A stretch of 64,000 nt of DNA from G963701675 sp963701675 (GTDB lineage Bacteria > Planctomycetota > Planctomycetia > Gemmatales > Gemmataceae), in NCBI GenBank assembly GCA_963701675.1, contig OY969623.1, positions 1,550,001 through 1,614,000 of the forward strand. The letters are read 5' to 3'. Shown in pieces: positions 16,689-26,013 of this stretch (its first letter is position 1; every line of letters begins with the position of its first letter). Under the pieces are notes generated by a model. It saw only the letters and a program-made list of their open reading frames with translations, was not told the DNA's origin and ran no database searches. A program made the position numbers and the translations under genes.

Positions 16689-19600
16689 TTACTGAATGAT
16701 GCTGAAGTAACGCACCACCCACGGGTACTCGCGCGGGTTGAAGCGGGATTGCGGGCCGGGATTACCAGGCCTGGGCGGCAACTTGGCCGGACCGGGGCCC
16801 GGCATGACCAGGAACGGGCTCGAATGCGGCACAAACGGGGTGCCGGTTGGGTTGACGAACTGGACAATCGGCACGCCGCCGGGGCCCGGCGCCTCCGCGA
16901 CGCCGGCTACTTTCCATTGCGTGGCTGATGTATCGATGGTCGGATCCTCGGCGACAAGTCCGTACTCGGTCGTCACCCATGTCGAATTGGCGCCGCCTGG
17001 CGACGGGTCAAAGGCAAGTTTCCATCGATGTCCTTCGTAATAGCCGACCAGGCCGCGTAACCCGTCCGGTTCTGTCGAACCATTGACGTAGGTCGCGCCG
17101 GCAATGTGGAACCAAGGCGGATCGCTTGGCGGCGATTGTGGGTCAGTAACGTAATACTCGGCCGACAGGCAAATCGGCGGACCTCCGGGCAACGTCGGGG
17201 TTACCGGATCGATCGTCAAATTTGTGCGGTCGACGATCGCGAAAAGGCGGTGACGCTTGTTCCGTCCTTCCGCCTTGCCAATCTCCGCACCGAGCTTCAC
17301 GGGACGAGTCGAATCGTCGGTCACTCTGAAGAATCCTACGGTCACCCAGACGGCGAAGACGTTGCTTCGCGTGGTCACGTTATTGAACAGCTTGGTAAGC
17401 ATCTGGTCGCGGAGCGGCGGCGGTGTGGGGGCTTCTGGGCTGTCGAGGTCCGGATTGAACAGCCGCCGAGTATTTCCAGCATCGCCGATCTTCCAGCCGC
17501 CCTCCGGCCCCATTGTGTCGGCCGTGAGGCTGGCGCTTCGCAGGAATGTATCGTTGATGCCGGTGCCGCGAGTTGGGTGCTGCGAATCGATGCCGGCGCC
17601 GAGCGGAACCGGCGTCCCGCTAACCTGGAAAGTCCCGTCACCCATTGCATAACCCGCGCCCATCCCCAGGAACGGCCGGTCGTCGCCGCCAATAAGGTAC
17701 GGTGGTTGCCCAGCCGCCTGTGCGGTTGCGGAACGGAGCTGGAGCAACCGCGCGAACGACGCCGAGACATCGGGAGCCGTGAACGCGTTACCCTGCTGTG
17801 CGTCGCACAGCGCTTGCAGGATTTCCTCGTCCCAGACGGTGTTCAGGTTGATCTGTCCGGCAAGTCGGCCGCCCGAGGCAACCCCGGCTGCCCGACTGTG
17901 CGTGTGAAGAAACTCGAATGCACGATACAGTCGCGTCGTCTGGTCAAACCAGGGCGCCCGGTGTGCGTACAGGCCTTCCATCGGCGTGTGGAACTGTTGG
18001 AGCAACTCATGCGGTTTGTAGGCCGACACGCTCAGCAATTCCATCGGACTGATCAGTTGGCGGTCGAGATGCGGCAGCCAGAGGAACGGCACTTCGAGGG
18101 TACCCAACGTGGGCGTTGGCGTGTCCGGGGCGCCGTTATGTCGGAAGAAAGAGTTCTTCGGCTGACGGGGACGCGAAGTCGTCGGATTCTGCGCCACGTA
18201 GGAGTTGCCGACGAGCGGGCTGGCCCGGTACGGCTGCGTTCGCCCCAACGAACGCCGCTCGGCTATGTTCGTCGCCTCCACCCCCCGATTGTGCGGATCG
18301 AACGACATCTGGAACGTGTTAATGTAGTCGATCGTGATCCACGGATTGACCGCGTCGTCGGCCGGCAAATAGGGGTTTGCGAGCCGCTGCAGCACGATCA
18401 TGAACCGTTCTTGTGGAACCGGTTCTTGTGGACCGCCTCCGTCGGGATCCGTTGTCTGCATGCGGAACGTCATCCGGGGATGCGAATGCGTCGCAACGGG
18501 AAGAAACTGGGCTTGTTCGTTGTTGTTAGGGAACGGTTTTCCTTGTGGGCCTAATACGTAGAACCCATTGTTTGCCCGCTGGATGTTCGCCTGTGCCGAG
18601 CCGTTCGTCGTGTACGCGCCGTCGGCAGGCAAAATCATAGCCGCACTTGAATACGCCGGGTCATGGAAATTGTCCACGATACAGGGGTTCCCCTGGCCGT
18701 CACGAAGAACCAGATCAGTGCCCGCATAAGCCGCTTCGGGCGAGCCAAACACATTGAGCGGCTGGCGCATTCCTTTGTCCACCTGGCCACCGGTGGTCGA
18801 CGTGGTAACGTACTGATCGGCCTTGCACAACATGACGCGGAAGTTGGACTTGGGCGCCGGCGCTGGTTTCGGCCAATGCAGCCAGGCCGTGCCGCGATTC
18901 CGATCGAGAACGAACGCGTCGCCAAGCTTATCCTGCGGTCCGGTATTTGGATCATTTGGATCAGGATTGGGATTGCCGAGCAGGAATGGATTGTGCATTT
19001 CGATCCACACGTCCACGTCGGCCTGGGTCTTGTCCGTGGGCGTGGGGTACTTGTACTCCGCATAAACTTCATTCAACACAACGCGCGGCAATTCCGTCCC
19101 AAACACGTAAGGGCTATTCACTTCGGCCGCATGGTTGGCCGCGATATGGCCCTGGACATCGGTGGCCGTCCACGTGAAACGCGTCATGATGTCGTCTGAG
19201 TCGATGTAATCGACGATGTTGACCGCCAACTGGGCCAGCCAACGCAACGCCTTTGCCTGCTCCAACGTCGGCGGCGGCGTCGCTTCGGCGCGAGGCAAGT
19301 TGTAAGCCCCCGTTGCCTCTACCAACACCATGAAAATGTCTTGTGCGAACTGTTGTCGCGAATTCTGTGCGGCGTTGACCTGAGCCATCTGCGCGGCGTT
19401 AGCCGTATCATATGGGCCGTACTGCACGTCTGCCGGCATCGGAACCGCCTTCGGCAGAGGCGGATACGGCGTCAGATGTCGATTCAGGTCCACGCGGCGA
19501 ATGGCCGCAGTCACGGCACGCCAGTCCGGCTGGAATTCACTGCCGGGCGATACCACACCGGTTTGACGTTCGGCAAGGTTGGGGAACGGTATCGGCCCGG

Positions 19601-21590
19601 CCCCCTTTGGAAACAGGTCGGGCGTATCAGGTATGCCTGGCATGTGGTACTGGCTTGGATTCGGATAATTGGGGTTCGGCCCGCTGAAGTTCGGATTCCA
19701 AGCCCACGCCGTGACGCCCGCTCGGTCGTAGCCGAAGCTGTGTGTAGTTACAAGTTGCCGCCGCCTCGCGGCGTCGAACACGTTGGGTGGGGAAACCGCC
19801 GTCGGGTCAAAGTTAGTCCCGCAACTCCGGTACAGCTCGGAGGTAAGGCCCGGCGAGTTGGTTTCACCGTAACGCAACAGCGCTTCCATGTTCGAAATCG
19901 GGAGCACGGAGTCATATGTCGCTGGGGTCGTAGACTGATCTCGTTGCGGGTTGAAAAAGTTGAACGTCATCGGGTGACGCTGCCGCTCCAGCGTATTGTC
20001 CAAGTGTAGATAACCCGGGGGAAAGGCCGGGAAAGGGCTAAAGAACCAAGCCGGAATGTTGTACGTCGGATCCCCGGCCGCATTGGGAGCGGTTGGACTC
20101 TTGACCGGGCTGGTTGCAACGAAATTGGCCCCCGTACAAGCATCGAGATCGACCGACGCATAAAAATGTGGCGCAGTGCCAGCACTGGCCGTCTGCGTCG
20201 CATACGGCTGTGTAATCGGAAAACCGTAGGGATGAAGTGTTTTGGGCGCCGGCGGTGGGACCATGTCCACGCCACCGTACCTGCCAATCATCGTCGGGTT
20301 CGAGAACCTGCGGAACAGATTCGTCCACTCGAATGGCGGGCGGGGCTGCTGCCCAGGGGGCAATGTCAATTCGCGATTCAACACCTGCTCTAGATTCACT
20401 TCCCACAGACCCCATCCTTCATTCGAAAGGTGTGTCGTGTTCGGTTGGGGATTCGGATTGTTCGGCGTCACAGGTGGCTGGGCCCGAATATTCCCGTGCA
20501 CATTGAGGTTGACCCGGTTATCCAGGTCGATGATGAGCGGCGCGAAGAGCGGCTTGTATTTTGTCCCATCAGCGTTCACCATCACCGGTGCGCCCAGGTC
20601 CATCCAAATGCTGTCGTTGTTGGCGAGTACGTAGTTGCCCGCGTCGTCTTGGTAGACCAGACCGGGCGAGCCGCGAAGATTCTTGACGTCACCCCCGGCG
20701 TCTTCGGGATATGGGAACTCCGGCACCGTTTGACCGGGTAACAACTGATCGTGCGGCCGGGGACGAAGTATCTTGTACTTGCCCAGCGGGTTGCGCCAGT
20801 TGGGGTTGTTTTGGTCGTGCAAGAGAAAAGGCCGACTTGTCACGGGGTTCGTTCCGCCGAAAAGCCAATTGCGATGGAACGACTGCGTCAACACCGCCCC
20901 CGGCGGCACACTTTGCCCACCGGCCGTGAAGCCACCCGCCTTCACCGCGCCTAGGAACATATTGTTGAGATCTGGATACGTATACGAGGCGTTGAATGGA
21001 ACATAAGTGTTCGCCGGATATGGCTGAAATGGATTAGGGCGGAATACGGGGGGGGCGGTCGGGTTGGCGGGATCAAAGAAAAAATAATGCCGCTCCGGAT
21101 CGCGGAACACCTTATCGGCCGCATGATAGGTGTAGTTTGGAAACTGCCATTCATCAATGGGGTTATTTGGGTTTTTACTGAATTCGTTCCAAAGCGGGCC
21201 GAAACCGTGATGCAGCCGGCCGATGCCGTTATAGGGCACCGTGTTCGTCGGCTTGGTCTGAAACACCGCCTGTCCCGTCGGCGTCTGCGTGATGTTGGCA
21301 TCCTGTCCGAACATCGTCCGCGCGACGCTGTGCCCGCGCATGGCGGAGTAGACGCCGTGCACGTCGTCTTCGTCGAAAATGAACTTGGAGAGCCACCACG
21401 AAAACAGCAACTCCGGATCCATGTCCGGCTGAATCTGCGTCTCGGCCTCCCGTGCATTCCGCGCACTCGTCGCCATCGACCCGGCATACATCACAAAACT
21501 CACGCCCACAATGGCGAACAAAGTAAGCAGCGCCAGCACGATCAGAAGAATAATTCCGCGGCGGGTTTCTTTGGCGGTCGATACGAACAT
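16689..21590 (-). CDS. Giant GspK/PilX-like minor pseudopilin
   Basis: 1633-residue protein whose first ~40 residues look like a minor pseudopilin or PilX-type membrane anchor (RRGIILLIVLALLTLFAIVGVSFVMYA). GspK proteins are usually about 300-350 residues, so this is some five times longer. The rest is rich in Asn, Pro, Gly, Tyr and Phe with no repeat or catalytic motif I recognise, and looks extracellular. It is the last gene of the pilus/secretion operon, directly after the PilW/GspJ-like prepilin. It could be a tip or adhesive subunit; this is inference from position and anchor. Confidence 0.75.
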   Translation of the reverse strand: MFVSTAKETRRGIILLIVLALLTLFAIVGVSFVMYAGSMATSARNAREAETQIQPDMDPELLFSWWLSKFIFDEDDVHGVYSAMRGHSVARTMFGQDANITQTPTGQAVFQTKPTNTVPYNGIGRLHHGFGPLWNEFSKNPNNPIDEWQFPNYTYHAADKVFRDPERHYFFFDPANPTAPPVFRPNPFQPYPANTYVPFNASYTYPDLNNMFLGAVKAGGFTAGGQSVPPGAVLTQSFHRNWLFGGTNPVTSRPFLLHDQNNPNWRNPLGKYKILRPRPHDQLLPGQTVPEFPYPEDAGGDVKNLRGSPGLVYQDDAGNYVLANNDSIWMDLGAPVMVNADGTKYKPLFAPLIIDLDNRVNLNVHGNIRAQPPVTPNNPNPQPNTTHLSNEGWGLWEVNLEQVLNRELTLPPGQQPRPPFEWTNLFRRFSNPTMIGRYGGVDMVPPPAPKTLHPYGFPITQPYATQTASAGTAPHFYASVDLDACTGANFVATSPVKSPTAPNAAGDPTYNIPAWFFSPFPAFPPGYLHLDNTLERQRHPMTFNFFNPQRDQSTTPATYDSVLPISNMEALLRYGETNSPGLTSELYRSCGTNFDPTAVSPPNVFDAARRRQLVTTHSFGYDRAGVTAWAWNPNFSGPNPNYPNPSQYHMPGIPDTPDLFPKGAGPIPFPNLAERQTGVVSPGSEFQPDWRAVTAAIRRVDLNRHLTPYPPLPKAVPMPADVQYGPYDTANAAQMAQVNAAQNSRQQFAQDIFMVLVEATGAYNLPRAEATPPPTLEQAKALRWLAQLAVNIVDYIDSDDIMTRFTWTATDVQGHIAANHAAEVNSPYVFGTELPRVVLNEVYAEYKYPTPTDKTQADVDVWIEMHNPFLLGNPNPDPNDPNTGPQDKLGDAFVLDRNRGTAWLHWPKPAPAPKSNFRVMLCKADQYVTTSTTGGQVDKGMRQPLNVFGSPEAAYAGTDLVLRDGQGNPCIVDNFHDPAYSSAAMILPADGAYTTNGSAQANIQRANNGFYVLGPQGKPFPNNNEQAQFLPVATHSHPRMTFRMQTTDPDGGGPQEPVPQERFMIVLQRLANPYLPADDAVNPWITIDYINTFQMSFDPHNRGVEATNIAERRSLGRTQPYRASPLVGNSYVAQNPTTSRPRQPKNSFFRHNGAPDTPTPTLGTLEVPFLWLPHLDRQLISPMELLSVSAYKPHELLQQFHTPMEGLYAHRAPWFDQTTRLYRAFEFLHTHSRAAGVASGGRLAGQINLNTVWDEEILQALCDAQQGNAFTAPDVSASFARLLQLRSATAQAAGQPPYLIGGDDRPFLGMGAGYAMGDGTFQVSGTPVPLGAGIDSQHPTRGTGINDTFLRSASLTADTMGPEGGWKIGDAGNTRRLFNPDLDSPEAPTPPPLRDQMLTKLFNNVTTRSNVFAVWVTVGFFRVTDDSTRPVKLGAEIGKAEGRNKRHRLFAIVDRTNLTIDPVTPTLPGGPPICLSAEYYVTDPQSPPSDPPWFHIAGATYVNGSTEPDGLRGLVGYYEGHRWKLAFDPSPGGANSTWVTTEYGLVAEDPTIDTSATQWKVAGVAEAPGPGGVPIVQFVNPTGTPFVPHSSPFLVMPGPGPAKLPPRPGNPGPQSRFNPREYPWVVRYFSIIQ

Positions 21591-21602
21591 GGTTTACTCC
21601 GG

Positions 21603-21731
21603 AGAATTCAGAATTCAGAATTCAGAATTCAGAATCAAAGAAACTCAAAAATGCCGTCCATGCGTTCGAATGATTTGTCGTTCGATCTGTATTCGTCTTG
21701 TTCCCATTCTGAATTCTGAATTCTGAATTCT
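21603..21731. repeat. Inverted pair of AGAATTC heptad arrays, no gene inside
   Basis: Four copies of AGAATTC plus a partial copy (21603-21636) face three and a half copies of the complement (21707-21731) across about 70 bases. The arms can pair over about 25 bases. The element fills most of the junction between the PilW-like gene (stop at 21740) and the GspK-like gene (start at 21590). It is the short counterpart of the gene-carrying element at 28299-28742. Confidence 0.9.
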
Positions 21732-21739
21732 CATCTTCA

Positions 21740-22831
21740 CTACATATCTTGCACAATCGTCACCTGCCGCGTCTGTTGGGTCTTGCTGTCCCAGACGCGG
21801 ATGGAGATTTGCAGGGCTTTGATCAGGTAGCCGGGCGGCGATCCTGGTTGCGCTACGTAGGTATCAAAACTCATCGGCTCCGCGGCCCCGGGCAGATCGA
21901 AGAAGTCGCTATCAAGCCCGCCCGCATTAGTTGGCGTCGGGAAGACGTACTTCATCACACGCACGTCAAATGAAATGACATCCGTGAGCAACAAGGACTC
22001 GCCATCCTTGGTCGTAAGATCCACCGAGCGGATTGGCGTCGTGTAAACATCACCGGCGACGGAGTTTGGTGTAACAAAGTAGAGGCCGTTAAAACCCGGC
22101 GGGTTTCGCAAGCAGGCCATTTCCACATGGCCGATGTACCAAGCAGCGGGAGCCGGCGAGGGCCAATTGAGCTTGGTGTTATTCGGCACCATCACCCGCT
22201 GGAACCGGTACAGCGCGCCCAACGGAGTGCTGCCGGCAAGCACGCCAGTCGGCTTCAGGACGTACGCAATCTCGGCCCAAGGGCTATGGTACGTCCACGT
22301 CTGCGGCAGAGGCGTTGGCATCGGGTCTTGAAAAATCGGAGACTGGCCAACGAAAGTCCCCGCGCCGAAAACCGGGGAGTTGGCCAGCACGGTGGCCGCA
22401 AACACGGACTCACGTGAGTTGCCGCGTAACTTGGAGGTAAAGTGCAGCACGTGATCCGTGGCCCGGCCTGATGTATTGCCGTCGGCATCACTTCCTTCGT
22501 TCCACGCATTCGGACCTGTCGGGCTTCGAAATGTGCCCTGCTTTATGTGAAAGAACCCCTCGCGGACGGGGGCGTTCCAGAAGTTCACATCGCTTAGCCG
22601 GCGGCGGCCTTCGAAGTGGTCGGCGGCGAGGTCGCGGCGGAGAATCTGCGTCGCCGACCGCAGCCGTTCTTCCATGTCCCCGATGCCCTTCATGTCCCGG
22701 AAAGTGTCCATTCCGGTCACGAACGCCTGCGACAGGATCGCCATGATGAACATAATCAGCGCCAGGGAGACCATTAGCTCCACCAGCGTGAAGGCGGGGC
22801 GAGGTGACAATTGTTTTCCGGCGTGTCTCAT
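21740..22831 (-). CDS. Prepilin-like protein, GspJ/PilW type
   Basis: Type IV prepilin-like protein of 363 residues. The leader peptide ends before the methylation site in RPAFTLVELMVSLALIMFIMAI (N-terminal ~30 residues), with Glu5 of the mature pilin present (FTLVE). Long length, a DMKGIGDMEERLRSATQILRRDL helix and position next to GspK favour the GspJ/PilW group of minor pilins. The globular part is rich in Pro and Asn. It should be processed by a prepilin peptidase, which is not in this window. Confidence 0.85.
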   Translation of the reverse strand: MRHAGKQLSPRPAFTLVELMVSLALIMFIMAILSQAFVTGMDTFRDMKGIGDMEERLRSATQILRRDLAADHFEGRRRLSDVNFWNAPVREGFFHIKQGTFRSPTGPNAWNEGSDADGNTSGRATDHVLHFTSKLRGNSRESVFAATVLANSPVFGAGTFVGQSPIFQDPMPTPLPQTWTYHSPWAEIAYVLKPTGVLAGSTPLGALYRFQRVMVPNNTKLNWPSPAPAAWYIGHVEMACLRNPPGFNGLYFVTPNSVAGDVYTTPIRSVDLTTKDGESLLLTDVISFDVRVMKYVFPTPTNAGGLDSDFFDLPGAAEPMSFDTYVAQPGSPPGYLIKALQISIRVWDSKTQQTRQVTIVQDM

Positions 22832-22889
22832 AGCATTTCTACCCTATGACAATTCCGGCCGGGAAATGCCCTTTTGGTTTGTGTACCAT

Positions 22890-22960
22890 CACGTCGCGCT
22901 GACGCCGCGACGCTCGCCAATTGAAGATAAAGGCGAGCGTCGGACCGTTAGGCCGACGTG
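22890..22960. repeat. Inverted pair of REP-like hairpin units
   Basis: Unit 2 (22890-22918, stem CGTCGCG/CGCGACG) and unit 3 on the other strand (22932-22960, stem CGTCGG/CCGACG) share CACGTCG and GACGCTCGCC ends. They face each other across 13 bases, giving an outer 11-bp inverted repeat CGACGCTCGCC/GGCGAGCGTCG. The pair lies in the 193-base junction between two prepilin genes of the pilus operon. The arrangement resembles the BIME composites of enterobacterial REPs. Confidence 0.75.
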
Positions 22961-23024
22961 CATCTCGCCCATTCCCTACCCTCTGTCGACTGCGGTTGAT
23001 GCAACAAGCGCTGGAGACCTTGGC

Positions 23025-24044
23025 TCACGGTTGCCAGCCGCCGCCTCTGTCGAATACTTCGACGACGCCGTCCAGGAACACCATGATGCTCAGTGGGTTG
23101 GGCGGGGCAGTTGGATCGCCTTTAGGCGGCGTCTGCAATTCCAGGGCCAGCGCGGTGCCGTTGTCTGTCACCGAAACGACGCGATAGAAATAGCCGCGCG
23201 GATCGGGAACGGTTCCAAGGACGCCGGCCCGCTTCTGTACCGTCGCGTCCATGATCCATTGGCCCTTGCGAATATCGGGCCGGGGTTTTCCCATGGCGCC
23301 GTAGCGAACGGTGACGACGTTGGTTGTCGGGTCGAAGATGACGGGATTGGCCGCGTCGGCGAAAACCTGTTCACCGAACGGCACCACCTGGCTTCGCGCG
23401 TTGTAAACGATCACCGTCATATCGACGACGCTCGGGTCGCGGAAGCGCGGCCGGCGGAGCAGATAAGTCCACGAATAACGGCCTTCACGCTGCACCAGAT
23501 CGGTCGGGCTTACCGTTGGCACGCCATACTGTGGATAAGCCGCCGGATCGACGTAGGTCATGTCATCCAGAAGCCCAAACCATCGGCTCAACGATTGCTG
23601 AAAGTTCTGTGGTAGTGGGACGGGCTTCACATAGCTGACGCCGGTTCGTGGGATGCCGATCAACTGCGGATTCGCGGGTTTGCCGAGGTCGCTGGGTGGC
23701 GCGAGCGAATAGTCCCCGAGCGGATCGACAAAAATCGGATAGCTCGGACCGTCGTAGGGTGGCGTCATGTATCGCGCCAGCGAATAGGCGTAGAAAAGAC
23801 TGTTCGGGTCAGGGTCTTCCATCCGCTTGAACCAGCCTTCGACGCGCTGGTCGTGCCGCAAACCTTTCGCCTCCGCAATTGCCGCAGCGTTAGCCGCCGC
23901 CTGGGCCGCCCGTTCGTCCCGGACCGCCTGCGCCATGCTGAGCGCGCCGACCGGGAAGAGCGTCAGAAGCGACATCATCCCGATCGCCATGATGAAGATC
24001 GCGACCAAGACTTCGGTCAGTGTCGTACCGTTACGTTGGGTCAT
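23025..24044 (-). CDS. Prepilin-like protein, PilV/GspI type
   Basis: Prepilin-like protein of 339 residues. The leader is short (MTQRNGT) and the hydrophobic helix reads TLTEVLVAIFIMAIGMMSLLTLFPVGA, with Glu at the fifth mature position and the PilV-type IMAIGMMSLL pattern. A helical AQAVRDERAAQAAANAAAIAEA region follows, then a Pro-rich globular part. It is separated by 12 bases from the upstream GspH-like gene. Its role would be in initiating or modifying the pilus or pseudopilus. Confidence 0.85.
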   Translation of the reverse strand: MTQRNGTTLTEVLVAIFIMAIGMMSLLTLFPVGALSMAQAVRDERAAQAAANAAAIAEAKGLRHDQRVEGWFKRMEDPDPNSLFYAYSLARYMTPPYDGPSYPIFVDPLGDYSLAPPSDLGKPANPQLIGIPRTGVSYVKPVPLPQNFQQSLSRWFGLLDDMTYVDPAAYPQYGVPTVSPTDLVQREGRYSWTYLLRRPRFRDPSVVDMTVIVYNARSQVVPFGEQVFADAANPVIFDPTTNVVTVRYGAMGKPRPDIRKGQWIMDATVQKRAGVLGTVPDPRGYFYRVVSVTDNGTALALELQTPPKGDPTAPPNPLSIMVFLDGVVEVFDRGGGWQP

Positions 24045-24056
24045 AATAAACGATTC

Positions 24057-24986
24057 TCACAACCCCGACGATTTGCCGTCGTTGGCGAACTTATACGGTT
24101 GGTATGGCACCGGCGGCCCGTAGTCGGTCTTGTCAACCGGGTGTGCCGCGATGAACCCGGCACGCTTGTGGACGCAAACGATGATCGGGTCGCCGCCAAA
24201 ATGCGGAAGTCCCAGATAAGGGTCGGCAGTTACGTCACGAACCCAAAGGGCCACGAAGCTGCTAATCCCTGGCGCGTTCACAAGCGAACCAGACGGCGCG
24301 AACATGATGTCGATCGGAGCACCCGGAATACTCGGAAGTGCGTTGCCGTGAACTAGGTTTGAATTCGTATCGATAATAATGTCCTGCGCTAAGAGCATCG
24401 GGGTCTCGCCGATCAAGACGCGCGGTTGGCGAATGATGCGATAATCTTCCGTCGGATGAACATAATGGGGAGGCGGCAATATGGGCTCTACTTCTACTTG
24501 CGTATACTGCCCTGGCAAGGTAAGTGGCGGACTCTTGATTCGATGCACCATCCCGCCGCCCTTTATTTCAACATGATCACCTATCTGCACTGGATAGACG
24601 AGGGGATTGTTAAATCCACCCGTGAAGTCAATCCCTGTACCACGCACAAATATCCGAATGTTCGGCGGCGTGCCGACCGTTACTAGTTCGACTGATCCGC
24701 CAACGAAATCATCTGGTTGTTGCACGTACTGCAATTCGCGGACGTGTAACGGATTGTTCGGATCGGGGATGAGCCGCACGCCCGTCGGAATGTGGTCGCG
24801 CTTGGCCCGGCTCTTGGCCAGCAACAGCACACCTTGAACCTGGTCGGCGCCCTTCGAGAGTTTCTGTTCCCCCGAGATTTTCGGCGCGATGGCGACCGTG
24901 AGTGTAGCCAGGATCATGATGATGATGATCACCACCAACATCTCAACCAGAGTGAAGCCTGGCCGTTCGGTGCGAGGAATGCGCAT
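24057..24986 (-). CDS. Prepilin-like protein, GspH type
   Basis: Prepilin-like protein of 309 residues beginning MRIPRTERPGFTLVEMLVV, with a canonical G-FTLVE cleavage and methylation site and a 20-residue hydrophobic helix. The following LSKGADQVQGVLLLAKSRAKRDHIPTGVRL segment is the GspH hallmark (arginine-rich helix then a GVR strand). The rest is beta-rich with many prolines. The start overlaps the stop of the preceding prepilin by one base (ATGA type at 24986), implying translational coupling. Confidence 0.86.
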   Translation of the reverse strand: MRIPRTERPGFTLVEMLVVIIIIMILATLTVAIAPKISGEQKLSKGADQVQGVLLLAKSRAKRDHIPTGVRLIPDPNNPLHVRELQYVQQPDDFVGGSVELVTVGTPPNIRIFVRGTGIDFTGGFNNPLVYPVQIGDHVEIKGGGMVHRIKSPPLTLPGQYTQVEVEPILPPPHYVHPTEDYRIIRQPRVLIGETPMLLAQDIIIDTNSNLVHGNALPSIPGAPIDIMFAPSGSLVNAPGISSFVALWVRDVTADPYLGLPHFGGDPIIVCVHKRAGFIAAHPVDKTDYGPPVPYQPYKFANDGKSSGL

Positions 24987-25995
24987 CAGTTGCCGCTCCC
25001 TCCCAGGCGAAGTCGGTAGGAGTAGATATTGTCGTTAGTGCCGTTGGCAATAACGGGGTCAGGATTAGTCTTGTCGGGCTTCAACGATGCAAAGGGCTTC
25101 GATCCCCACTGCTGCGGACTGTTGTCGAGTGTGACTAACCCATATTCCTTGTCGGGCCCCGCCGACATCAGCACCGGCGTGAGCTTGAAGGACATTTGAC
25201 TGCCGGTATCGTGCGCGATCTGGCTGAATTTGGCATATGTCGAGGGCTGCGGCTTGATCCACAGTGGATCGGAAAGCGTACCCGTCGGGTCTTCGGGGTC
25301 TCGCCACGGTCCCGTCTCCGGCCCATTCTTGTTCAACTCCAAATCATCCGTCGGCCAACGACTGAAAACGATCGCCTTACCCCAGCTGTCCGCGATGATC
25401 TTCATTTCCGGAATGTCGGTCCCGTTGACGCGCTGAACGGGCAGCAACGTCATGGCATTCAGGATCGTGTCGGCGTCCATCGTGACACCGCTCCGCACTT
25501 GTTTGAGCGACAGATAGAGAAGAGCGGACGACATTTCTGTGGTGCTCAACTTCGTGGTGGGCTTTGCCGCCTCGATGAAGACTGCCAATCTCGGGTAATC
25601 CGCGAGATGTTCAGGCGATCCCTTTAGATCGAAGATTCTCACCGGAAAGTGTTGCTGAAGGGAGAGCTTTACGTGAATAACGCGGTGCGCCGCAGAATGT
25701 TCGAGTCCTGGGCGTTGTTCGGATTGTTCGGGTTGCCGTCATAGCTCGCCAGGAAGATCGCATACGGAGGAATCTTGGTATCGCTATTTGCCTTCGCAAT
25801 AACCGCTTTCCAATGTTGATCGAGCAAGCTGTAGAGCTTGAGGAGATTCGTCTCGGTCGTCTTTCCTTCTTGAACGCCAACGAGACGCATGGTCGCGGAC
25901 GCCACCAGCGCCGCCAGAATCCCAATCAGCGTGATAACGACCAGGAGTTCCATCAGCGTAAATGCGGAACGATTAATACTCGCTGCTCTGTTCAC
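24986..25995 (-). CDS. Prepilin-like protein, frameshifted
   Basis: One prepilin gene in two frames. The first part (25669-25995) starts at GTG 25995 after AGAGGAAA and carries SAFTLMELLVVITLIGILAA with Glu5. It reads to ILRRTALFT and stops. The second part (24986 to about 25680) resumes one frame over as VKLSLQQHFPVR and runs to YSYRLRLGGSGN. Adding one base near 25668-25674 joins ALF-x-VKLSLQQHFP, a natural helix for these proteins, giving about 336 residues. The pattern of a single missing base matches the other broken genes in the window. The class of pilin is not clear. Confidence 0.8.
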
Positions 25996-26013
25996 AGCAT
26001 TTCCTCTTTCACA

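Noticed and set aside
21603..21731. Heptad arrays as CRISPR-like repeats
   Set aside because: Units are seven bases without spacers and no cas gene is near.
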